A stretch of DNA of 64,000 nt from an uncultured bacterium (GTDB lineage: Bacteria > Bacillota_I > Bacilli_A > RFN20 > CAG-826), in contig CASFTG010000002.1 of NCBI GenBank assembly GCA_949297805.1, positions 236,342-300,341 on the forward strand. The letters are read 5' to 3'. Below the pieces are notes generated by a model. It was not told the DNA's origin, did no database searches, and was given only the letters and a program-made list of their open reading frames with translations. Positions 39,754 to 47,029 of the stretch are shown here, piece by piece (position 1 is the stretch's first letter; each line of letters starts with the position of its first letter). The position numbers were made by a program, and so were the translations under genes.

Positions 39754-41106
39754 ATGAATATTGGCCAAGAATCCGAGACCGTGGAGTTCAAATTAACGAC
39801 CAGCGAAATACATGCCGCCGTTGAAACCATCGCTGCCATGCTCAATAAGAAAGGCCATGGAACTATATATTTTGGAGTTGATGATAAAGGCACAGTCAAA
39901 GGTCAGGAAATCACCGACAATACGTACAAAACTGTTACTGACATGGTTTTGCGCGATCTTGAGCCTAAAATCACGCCTTCATTAGAGGTCGTTAAGTTCG
40001 TTGGCGAAAACGGCCGTCAAATGGATGTTTTGAAATTGACCTTTTCTGGCGAGCAAGCTCCATATTCGGCTTTTGGGCGTTTTCTCGTAAGGGTCGGCAC
40101 GCAAAATCGTCAAATGAGTAGGGCCGAGCTTCGCCGTTTATTTTTAGACGAGGATTACTCCTATCCCTGGGACAGAGAGTTGAGCGATTACACGATCGAT
40201 GACGTGGACGATTCATCCTTACGTGAATATTACAAGGAAGCCGTCGCCTGTGGCCGACTCTCGTTGTCTTCCTATGATAAAGAAGCGGTGTTGGCTGCTG
40301 TTGAAGGCATGAAGAATGGGAAACTTTTCAAAAGTACTTACGCGATGTTTGGGGAAAACGCCAATATCGGGTTGAATCTAGCAGTTTATGCAACCGATTC
40401 GAAAATTACCTTTTTGGATTTGGATATTCGTAAAGGGAATATTTACCGCATGCAAAAAGAAGCCATTCAGTATATTTCCAAAAACATTAGATGGCGGGCA
40501 GAGATAAAAGAGAAGCGCACCGACATTCCGGAAATTCCAATGGAAGCGATCAGAGAAGCGGTCATGAACGCTTTTGCTCATTCGATGTATGTTCCCACTC
40601 CCGAGATAGACATAAATATCTACCCGAGTTCGGTCACTATTTCCAATCCCGGAACATTTCCTGAGAATTTGACTCCAATGGATTACGTAAACAAGAAAAT
40701 ATCTTCGCTAAAGCGGAATCCGTTGCTTTTGGATTTACTATTTCGCTGCCATGGCATGGAAAAGAACGGGACTGGATTTAAACGCATTGCTGCTGCGTGC
40801 GAATCTAATGGAATTCGCTGGGAAACCGAGGGGAATCCATATTCTTTCGCTATTACTTTTTACCGGCAACCTTCTTTCAGACTCAACAAAGAGATTTATG
40901 ACAATCTTAGCGACGGGGAGATGGCTATTTTTAGGCTTTTGTTAGATAAAAACAATCTTAGTACCAAGGACTTGATACTCGGCAGCGGACAATCGGAGCG
41001 GTCGGTGCAAAGAAATATTGCCAGCTTGATTGATAAAGGGCTCATTGTTCGCGAAGGAGGGCGCCGTTTTGGTCAATGGGTGATTAACAAAGACATACTG
41101 TTATGA
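39754..41106 (+). CDS. AlbA_2 (Schlafen-type) putative DNA-binding ATPase, copy B
   Basis: 450 residues. N-terminal AlbA_2 domain (about 1-125: SETVEFKLTTSE, KKGHGTIYFGVDDKG), a middle GHKL/HATPase_c_4 region (IPMEAIREAVMNAFAHSMY, TISNPGTFPENLTPMDYV, HGMEKNGTGFKRI) and a C-terminal winged helix (about 385-450: LSTKDLILGSGQSERSVQR). It is closest to copy C in this window. Base composition and codon choice are more AT-rich than capF and capG around it. It interrupts the capE-capF-capG order, yet its TGA overlaps the capG ATG as ATGA, so it is now part of that operon. Function of the family is not established. Confidence 0.88.
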   Translation: MNIGQESETVEFKLTTSEIHAAVETIAAMLNKKGHGTIYFGVDDKGTVKGQEITDNTYKTVTDMVLRDLEPKITPSLEVVKFVGENGRQMDVLKLTFSGEQAPYSAFGRFLVRVGTQNRQMSRAELRRLFLDEDYSYPWDRELSDYTIDDVDDSSLREYYKEAVACGRLSLSSYDKEAVLAAVEGMKNGKLFKSTYAMFGENANIGLNLAVYATDSKITFLDLDIRKGNIYRMQKEAIQYISKNIRWRAEIKEKRTDIPEIPMEAIREAVMNAFAHSMYVPTPEIDINIYPSSVTISNPGTFPENLTPMDYVNKKISSLKRNPLLLDLLFRCHGMEKNGTGFKRIAAACESNGIRWETEGNPYSFAITFYRQPSFRLNKEIYDNLSDGEMAIFRLLLDKNNLSTKDLILGSGQSERSVQRNIASLIDKGLIVREGGRRFGQWVINKDILL

Positions 41107-42209
41107 AAGTCATGACCATCCTCGGGACCAGACCCGAGATCATCCGCCTAAGCGAAGTCATTAAGGAACTGGATCAACGTTTTGAGCATATCTTAGTTCA
41201 TACCGGCCAGAACTATGATTACGAGCTCAATGGCATCTTCTTTGAGGAACTGGGTTTGCGTAAACCCGATGTCTTCTTAGAGGTTGATCACTCCTCCTTA
41301 GGCAAGACGATGGGGGAAGTCATCAGCAAGGCCTATGACCTGATCAAAGAGGTTCAGCCCGATGCCGTCTTGATTCTTGGTGACACCAATAGCGCACTTT
41401 CCGCCATCGCCGCCAAACGGCTTAAGTGTCCATTATTCCATATGGAGGCCGGCAATCGATGCGGGGATTGGAATGTGGCCGAGATGACCAATCGGGTCAT
41501 CGTCGACCATATCGCCGACTTTAATCTTCCCTATTCCCATTACGCCTATAACAACCTGCTAAGAGAAGGGCTGGATCCGAACTTCATCGAGGTCACTGGC
41601 TCCCCGATGAAGGAGGTCCTCTTGGCCCACAAGGATCAATTCGAACATCCCGAGTTATTGTCCTCCTTAGGTTTAGAGGATGGTCGTTATCTCCTCCTCT
41701 CTGCCCACCGGGAGGAGAACATCGATATCGACAAGAACTTTAATAAGCTTTTCCCTTCTTTAAACGAGGTAATCCGCCGTTTGAGGATGAAGGCTTTGTT
41801 CTCCGTTCATCCCCGGACACGGAAGAAATTAACGGAAAAGGGATTCGAATTTGATGAAAACGTGATTCTAAACAAACCCTTTGGCTACTTCGAATACATT
41901 TATCTCCAACGTCATGCCTACTGCGTCCTCTCCGACTCCGGCTCGGTGTCGGAGGAATCTTCAATCCTCGATTTCCCGGCTGTATTAATCCGGACCTCGA
42001 CTGAGCGCCAAGAAGCGGAACTATTCGGTTCAATTGAGCATTCGGGCTTAGAGGCCGATTCGATCCTCAAAGCCATCGAGAAGGCCCGGAAGACTCATCC
42101 GGGGAAGCCGACTGTCCCCGATTACGATGTGGTCGGGGTGGCGAAGAAAGTCGCTGATTGCATTGAGCGCAACGTCTCACGGATCAATCTAGAGATCTGG
42201 GATAAATAG
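41103..42209 (+). CDS. capG: UDP-FucNAc-forming 2-epimerase, CapG-like
   Basis: 368 residues, UDP-GlcNAc 2-epimerase fold. MTILGTRPEIIRLSEVI, ILVHTGQNYDYELN, LFHMEAGNRCGDWNVAEMTNR, LLSAHREENID and SDSGSVSEESS are the conserved segments. Following capE and capF, the best assignment is CapG, which converts the UDP-talose intermediate to UDP-N-acetyl-L-fucosamine. The sequence alone would also fit WecB-like epimerases. Its start overlaps the inserted AlbA_2 gene by 4 bases, so translation may depend on it. Confidence 0.9.
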   Translation: MKVMTILGTRPEIIRLSEVIKELDQRFEHILVHTGQNYDYELNGIFFEELGLRKPDVFLEVDHSSLGKTMGEVISKAYDLIKEVQPDAVLILGDTNSALSAIAAKRLKCPLFHMEAGNRCGDWNVAEMTNRVIVDHIADFNLPYSHYAYNNLLREGLDPNFIEVTGSPMKEVLLAHKDQFEHPELLSSLGLEDGRYLLLSAHREENIDIDKNFNKLFPSLNEVIRRLRMKALFSVHPRTRKKLTEKGFEFDENVILNKPFGYFEYIYLQRHAYCVLSDSGSVSEESSILDFPAVLIRTSTERQEAELFGSIEHSGLEADSILKAIEKARKTHPGKPTVPDYDVVGVAKKVADCIERNVSRINLEIWDK

Positions 42210-42261
42210 AATTGAACAAATATAGTTTTGCTGATATAAATGTCGTGTCAATAGCAAAAGG

Positions 42262-42917
42262 ATGCTCATCTACCACGGCAGCAACTCCGAGATTCGCAAG
42301 CCTGATCTCCGACACGGCTGGAAGGACAACGATTTCGGCCAGGGCTTCTATTGCTCGAATCGGCTGAACTGGCCATGGAAGCGGCCTCTAAGTTGCTTCT
42401 CGATGGCGTGGTGAATGAGTATGAACTGAATACCGATGGATTGAATATCATCGATTTAGAGTCGGGGGGATTATAACGTCCTTAACTGGATGGCTTTGCT
42501 ATTCGCTAACCGGCTCTTTGCCCTCGATCAGCCCTTGGCCGTCCATCACGGGATTTCTTCCTCGAACGGTTTGGCGTTGATGTATCCCAAGCCGACATCG
42601 TGAAGGGGTATCGGGCTGATGATTCGTATTTTTCATTTGCTCAAGCATTCTTGAACAATGCCATTCCGGTGCGATTTTTGGAATCGGCTCTTCGGTTGGG
42701 CGATTTAGGAACCCAGGTGGTAATCGTCTCCCGCAAGGCTTTAGCGCAGCTGCATTTTAAAGCCGCCTATCCGGTTAAAGCCGATGTCTATCATCGGAAA
42801 TTCGTTGAACGGGATAAAAAGGCTAGATCTGCCTATCAAGCCTTCATTAAGCGCGGGGCCATCGAAAGGGGCGACGTCTTCATCCGGGATATTCTATTTG
42901 GCGGTGAACGGAAGTGA
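42262..42917 (+). pseudogene. Frameshifted DUF3990 (ADP-ribosyltransferase-like toxin) gene
   Basis: The first frame begins MLIYHGSNSEIRKPDLR and continues to DFGQGFYC, the DUF3990 signature of a predicted ADP-ribosyltransferase fold. The frame then breaks near 42357, continues in a second frame to a stop at 42474-42476 (with ELAMEAASKLLLDG and a YELNTDGLNIIDL stretch), shifts to a third frame with DYNVLNWMALLFANRLFA, and shifts again near 42600 into an open frame ending at 42917 (GYRADDSYFSFAQAFLNN). Read together the pieces give an almost full-length DUF3990 protein. At least three frameshifts argue for decay rather than one sequencing error. Confidence 0.8.
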
Positions 42918-43354
42918 GAGCTTACAACGAACTATATCTATCCGATGCGATGAGCAGCCTTGGGGGTGCTTTCCATTATGCGATCAACGACTGTGGTATC
43001 TCTGCCGATGAGTTCATGAAGGATTTCCTACAATCTGATTTGTCGGAGGAGTTTGAAAAAGGTAACCCCTGGATTTTATCTGGGGCGTCGGGCATTGAAT
43101 TGATCCAGCGGGTTTTTGAATCGACTCGACGTGGTTTTGTTTCCCCTTCTCCGAGCCCGGTGGTTTATAAGACCCCGGAATATTGGGCGGGGTATTACCT
43201 GGCTTATTTCCAATGGTTCACCGGAATGCGGTTTAAGGACATCTTCGCTCGGGTCAAGCTAACAGAAATAACCGCGATGTATCCGGTCTATCGCGAGATG
43301 GACGTCACCAATTTCGTTGAGGATCTTTTGGAAAGGCTGGATAAGGCGGAGTAG
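42914..43354 (+). CDS. DUF3990-associated protein, putative antitoxin partner
   Basis: 146 residues, intact. The N-terminal YNELYLSDAMSSLGGAFHYA and the central ...KGNPWILSGASGIELIQ... and EYWAGYYLAYFQWFTG segments match a small family that I know beside DUF3990 and DUF3791 genes in Clostridia and relatives, in toxin-antitoxin-like clusters. The GTG start at 42914 overlaps the DUF3990 stop. Its frame is clean while the neighbour is broken, as expected when an antitoxin outlives its toxin. The role as antitoxin is inference from family context. Confidence 0.65.
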   Translation: MRAYNELYLSDAMSSLGGAFHYAINDCGISADEFMKDFLQSDLSEEFEKGNPWILSGASGIELIQRVFESTRRGFVSPSPSPVVYKTPEYWAGYYLAYFQWFTGMRFKDIFARVKLTEITAMYPVYREMDVTNFVEDLLERLDKAE

Positions 43355-43369
43355 GGCGGATGGGGGAGT

Positions 43370-43939
43370 TTAGTTATTGGCTAGGCACTTTTTGACCTTT
43401 TGGCCTAGAAGGTCGTAGAAAGAATTTTGCCCTTTTTCGTTCGCGTCCCCTCGAAGTCTTTGGCATTCAAAAAGGAGTCGAACAATTTCTTTATCCTTCA
43501 TCGATGCGAAATAATTGCTTATGTAGCTACTTTGCTTTGAGTAATCGCGGTGGAATCGCTTGTAAAAGATTGAAGGCTTTTCCTTGGATTTGAACTTGAG
43601 AAACTCTTTATAAAGCCCCTCGTTGATAATAAGGATGATTTCAAATTCTGGCCTTACGGCGTATTCGAGGACTGGACAAACTATTTTCTTCTTTAACAGA
43701 GCGTCTTTTGGCAGGCGAAGGTGATCGGATAATTTGTCGCCAACTCGTAATATTTGCACTTGGTCTCCTGGATTCAAGGCCCGAAACTCGGCTAATGAAC
43801 TTTGGCTTATTTGCCTTTCAAAATAAAAGCGGTCATTAAGCAAATCGCGGCGGTTAAAATACAATAATTGCCGATCAACCAATATATCGAGGAAAGCTTT
43901 TTCGCAAGAGCCTTCGCACATAACGAATTTATAGATCAT
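43370..43939 (-). CDS. Putative TOPRIM/RloB-like protein paired with AAA ATPase
   Basis: 189 residues. The start FVMCEGSCEKAFLDIL has the hydrophobic strand, Glu and following helix of a TOPRIM-type nuclease core (EGxxE), and EIILIINEG is a second acidic strand. Small proteins like this follow AAA15/21 ATPases in RloAB, AbiL and similar two-gene phage-defence systems. The gene overlaps the ATPase by 11 bases, so the two are coupled. TOPRIM identity is by eye; the second Asp-x-Asp motif is not clear, so another nuclease-like fold is possible. Confidence 0.5.
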   Translation of the reverse strand: MIYKFVMCEGSCEKAFLDILVDRQLLYFNRRDLLNDRFYFERQISQSSLAEFRALNPGDQVQILRVGDKLSDHLRLPKDALLKKKIVCPVLEYAVRPEFEIILIINEGLYKEFLKFKSKEKPSIFYKRFHRDYSKQSSYISNYFASMKDKEIVRLLFECQRLRGDANEKGQNSFYDLLGQKVKKCLANN

Positions 43940-45080
43940 TAACGATGCTCCGCCTCAGGCCAATTCGTTTCTGATAATCGATATTGGTATGGAAGATCCC
44001 ATTATCGAATTGGCGACTCTTCAGTAGATCGGTTCGAACATTGAATCCGTCTTTTAGGTTCACGACTTGGATCACGTCGCTATTGCGGGAGCAGACGAAT
44101 ATAGAATCCTGACGGTTCAGCAAATCCAGGCATTCGGTGAAGTGGGTGGTGAAAATCAGTTGGGCTCCTTTCGGATTGGTTTCGGGGTCATTGAACAAAG
44201 AGATTAAGAGGGTTACCAGGTCTTTATGGAATGAGCATTCGATTTCGTCGAGTAAGAAAACCCAGCCGTTTTTTAAGCAACGGTATACTCGGGCGAACAG
44301 CTCGACGCCCCGAACCGTCCCGCTGGAAAGCAAGGACAGGAAAGCGCTATAGGGCAAGTCCATTGGTTCTTGGCCGACTCGTTTAAAGGAAACGAAGTTA
44401 TCGCTAAGGAAGTTAACCCATTCCAGACTGTCGTCCAAGACTTTCACGATGGCGGCGACGATGGATTGGTCGAGCCCCTTGACCGCCGAATAGAAGGAGC
44501 TGATGAAGCGGCTATCATAGATTGCGAACCCTTCAGGTTTCAGCAGATAGTCGTAACCGGTCTGCCCTTTGGTCAGGTTGATGATGGAGGAAGTGTCGCC
44601 TAAAGGGACGGTGAGCAAGCTCGCCGACACATCGGTCATCTTCGAATGCAGGATCCCTCTCCCCTTATAGGGCGCGTAGGGGACGGTGAAAAGCGATTCG
44701 CTCAGGATACTGGCGTAGGGCGAACGGTCTTCGTTGGCTGACCGCCCGAATTCGGCGTTATACGAATAGACTTTCCCCTCGAGGTAGAAATCGACGGCGA
44801 TGGTTATTTGAGGGACGCGGAAATCGAAAGAGGCGTAGGGGAATCGCCCGGTGCCAAGGAATTCCAAGACCTTCGATATTAAAGACAAGACCGTGCTCTT
44901 GCCGGAGGAATTGGCCCCGACCAAAGCCATGGTCTTGAATGTATAGAGATGGTCGTCAAGCTGCCAAATCTGGTGGTCGAAATCCTCATCCCGGACTTTG
45001 GTGTGGTTTAGGAGGACCAGTTCGGTGCCGTCGGACAGCATGCGGTATCCGGATACCTTGATTCTTAATAAATGCAACAT
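43929..45080 (-). CDS. AAA15/21-family (OLD/RloA-like) ATPase
   Basis: 383 residues. Walker A ALVGANSSGKST is at 53-63, the ABC-like signature region reads LLSSGTVRGVELFARV, Walker B VFLLDEIECSFH and the switch His in IFTTHFTECLDLL complete an SMC/OLD-type ATPase. Such proteins sense phage or DNA signals and control a partner effector. A TTG at 45095 is in frame but the ATG at 45080 is preferred. Promoter TTGAAC-17-TACAAT precedes it. The downstream effector-like gene overlaps by 11 bases. A defence role is inference from family and partner. Confidence 0.82.
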   Translation of the reverse strand: MLHLLRIKVSGYRMLSDGTELVLLNHTKVRDEDFDHQIWQLDDHLYTFKTMALVGANSSGKSTVLSLISKVLEFLGTGRFPYASFDFRVPQITIAVDFYLEGKVYSYNAEFGRSANEDRSPYASILSESLFTVPYAPYKGRGILHSKMTDVSASLLTVPLGDTSSIINLTKGQTGYDYLLKPEGFAIYDSRFISSFYSAVKGLDQSIVAAIVKVLDDSLEWVNFLSDNFVSFKRVGQEPMDLPYSAFLSLLSSGTVRGVELFARVYRCLKNGWVFLLDEIECSFHKDLVTLLISLFNDPETNPKGAQLIFTTHFTECLDLLNRQDSIFVCSRNSDVIQVVNLKDGFNVRTDLLKSRQFDNGIFHTNIDYQKRIGLRRSIVNDL

Positions 45081-45099
45081 ATCGTTTATTTCCAAAAAA

Positions 45100-45128
45100 A
45101 TTGTATGTAATTTGAATTAATCGTTCAA
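45100..45128 (-). promoter_or_regulatory. Promoter of the ATPase/effector pair
   Basis: On the minus strand, TTGAAC (45128-45123) and TACAAT (45105-45100) are 17 bases apart, 19 bases before the ATG at 45080. The inverted and direct repeats at 45295-45360 lie about 170 bases upstream. Confidence 0.55.
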
Positions 45129-45294
45129 GGTCAAACAGAATTTCTGGACAAAACCAAAAATTTCCCGAAATAAGTCCATTCACAAATTGGGAAGTTATCC
45201 TATTTGGCGAAAAGGATTGTAACAGCACACTTCTGCAAACAGCTTAAGGCGAATGTTTCGTATTTATCGATACTTTTTGTTCATTGTTTTGAGC

Positions 45295-45360
45295 GAAATG
45301 AAGTCGAAATGAAGTTTACTTCACTTCCACTTCATTTCAAACTTCAGTTCGAAGTGAAGT
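45295..45360. repeat. Six 10-bp half-sites in both orientations next to AlbA_2 gene D
   Basis: The half-site GAAATGAAGT (variants GAAGTGAAGT, GAACTGAAGT) occurs at 45295-45304, 45306-45315 and 45351-45360 on the plus strand and, reversed, as ACTTCACTTC (45318-45327), ACTTCATTTC (45329-45338) and ACTTCAGTTC (45341-45350). Centre-to-centre steps are 10-12 bases, near one helical turn. The array starts 3 bases beyond the stop of AlbA_2 copy D and lies upstream of the ATPase pair. A 268-base gap (45096-45363) contains it and no gene. Confidence 0.8.
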
Positions 45361-45363
45361 AAC

Positions 45364-46827
45364 TCAATCGATATAGACTTTGTCTTTGACGGTCAGGTAT
45401 TTTTTGGGGCGTTCCCCGTGATAGACGGCTAAATAGCCTTCATCGACCAATCTTTGGATTACCTGCTTTCGGAAATATGAGGATGGCTGCAATGAAAGGT
45501 GTTTGGCGATTTCCCCGATTGTTTTCGGGCTGCTGTAGCAGAACGACAGAATGGCCAAATCGTTTTGCCCTTTAAGTTTGCCAATCGGCTGGAGGTGATG
45601 GATTTCCTTTTCCTCGGCGATGCCCCCGACATTGCAGAGGTTGGCCAAAGTCAAAGCGAAGTATTGGCTATTCGCGGTCGCCCGCGGACGAAAGATGCTT
45701 TGATAGGGCTCATATTCTTTTTCGATCTTGTCGAACCCTGTTCCATGCATGTCCATGTAATTGAAGAAGTTGAGGATGCTGCAGATGATGTCGTTTCGGC
45801 GAAGCGGGGGCAGGCTCTTAAGGTCGGTTTCGTCTTTAAACTTTTTCCCGCCGACGCAGGAGCCCGGGGATATTATTTCGAGCCGGTCGAGGTAAAGGTT
45901 GACCTCGATCTGACTTCCATTGATGAAATAATTCCGGTGCCAGATGGCATTGGCGACGGCCTCGCTTACTGCCCGATATGGGTAGGAAAAGACTTCTTTG
46001 GCTCCGATGTCGAGCTTCTTTATCCCGGTGACGCTATGGCTTTGGACGTAATTGACGGCGAAATGGAGCTCTTGGAGGAGGTTCCCTTGGAATTTCTCGA
46101 CGTTGCTCAAGACCAATTCGCCTTTGTCGTATCCCGGGAAGGTGGTGCAGACCAACAGGGTCTTGCTATCGTGGCAGGAATCCTTGAACAGCAATGCCCC
46201 TTTGCTGAGGTAGCCGTTTTTGTCCATGAATCCGATGGAGATCAACCGATTCCTCGTTAGTTCTTCGTGATGCATTTGGCGATAGGAATTGAATAGGTAT
46301 TGGAAGTCGGCTTCGTTGAATATTTCGTTTGTCATCATGGCATCGTAATGAATCCTCTCAGAATCATAGACAATGTCGCGAACCTCATCGGGCGTGGCGA
46401 TTGAGATGCTGCCGAAGTTTCGAACAAAGATTGAGGAAAACCCACCGTATTTAAGCATGACGGGGACATCGAGGGATTTCTCAACGTGGATGGCCAATAC
46501 GTAACGGGGTGGCTTGGTTGAGGGAACCTCGATTGGCTCATAGGTAATCTTCAAGTCGGGGGTAATATGCTCCTTGGCCATTCTTTGGACTAGCAAAACG
46601 GTTTTGTCGACCCCAACGTGGTCCATCGCTAAGGTCTTATGGGTTTGGTCCTCGACGCCGACATAGATGGTTCCGCTCTGCGAGTTGGCGAAGGCGCAGA
46701 TCTCCTTCAGCCAGGAGACCTCATAGTTTTCCTTCCCGTGGGGGTTGGGGCCTTCACGTATGATCTTTTTGAAAGCGGTGGTGGAATTTTCGGAAATGAC
46801 GTCCGGGAGTAAATCGCTGATCACCAT
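45364..46827 (-). CDS. AlbA_2 (Schlafen-type) putative DNA-binding ATPase, copy D
   Basis: 487 residues. N-terminal AlbA_2 domain (about 20-140: WLKEICAFANSQSGTIYVGVED), middle HATPase_c_4-like region (FSYPYRAVSEAVANAIWHRNYF, LEIISPGSCVGGKKF, MHGTGFDKIEKEY) and C-terminal winged helix (about 425-487: KTIGEIAKHLSLQPSSYFRKQVIQRLV). It is the most divergent of the four copies here, with a longer N-terminal lead. It is adjacent to an ATPase/effector pair on the same strand, so it may regulate that cassette; half-sites of one motif lie at both of its ends. Family function not established. Confidence 0.85.
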   Translation of the reverse strand: MVISDLLPDVISENSTTAFKKIIREGPNPHGKENYEVSWLKEICAFANSQSGTIYVGVEDQTHKTLAMDHVGVDKTVLLVQRMAKEHITPDLKITYEPIEVPSTKPPRYVLAIHVEKSLDVPVMLKYGGFSSIFVRNFGSISIATPDEVRDIVYDSERIHYDAMMTNEIFNEADFQYLFNSYRQMHHEELTRNRLISIGFMDKNGYLSKGALLFKDSCHDSKTLLVCTTFPGYDKGELVLSNVEKFQGNLLQELHFAVNYVQSHSVTGIKKLDIGAKEVFSYPYRAVSEAVANAIWHRNYFINGSQIEVNLYLDRLEIISPGSCVGGKKFKDETDLKSLPPLRRNDIICSILNFFNYMDMHGTGFDKIEKEYEPYQSIFRPRATANSQYFALTLANLCNVGGIAEEKEIHHLQPIGKLKGQNDLAILSFCYSSPKTIGEIAKHLSLQPSSYFRKQVIQRLVDEGYLAVYHGERPKKYLTVKDKVYID

Positions 46828-46856
46828 GGGATTGACCTTTGGACGAATCTAAGGAT

Positions 46857-46874
46857 AAATGAAAATAAAATGAA
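46857..46874. repeat. Two AAATGAA half-sites at the AlbA_2 gene D promoter region
   Basis: AAATGAA occurs at 46857-46863 and 46868-46874, an 11-base step, about 30-47 bases upstream of the gene D start. The core matches the half-site of the downstream array (GAAATGAAGT). The stretch is AT-rich, so chance is possible. Confidence 0.35.
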
Positions 46875-46940
46875 ATAATAACTGCTTGTTTGTGATCGTA
46901 TCGGTTAGTAGTTACGCCTTGGTGGGTGAGAATGATAGCC

Positions 46941-46964
46941 AAAAAAGCCATCTAAGGCCTTTTG
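46941..46964 (-). terminator. Likely terminator of the pilC-pilB operon
   Basis: On the minus strand AAAAGGCC and GGCTTTTTT form a short stem with a T-run about 65 bases after the pilB stop. The stem needs one bulge. The gap between pilB and AlbA_2 gene D (46828-47029) shows no coding frame of note. Confidence 0.45.
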
Positions 46965-47029
46965 AGCTAAATAACGCTTGATGGGAAAGAATGGCTTCTA
47001 TCGGCTTCCTAGGCGTTTCTAAATGGTAA

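Noticed and set aside
45499..46260. 253-residue frame opposite AlbA_2 gene D
   Set aside because: It is the antisense of a well-supported domain protein with no signals of its own.
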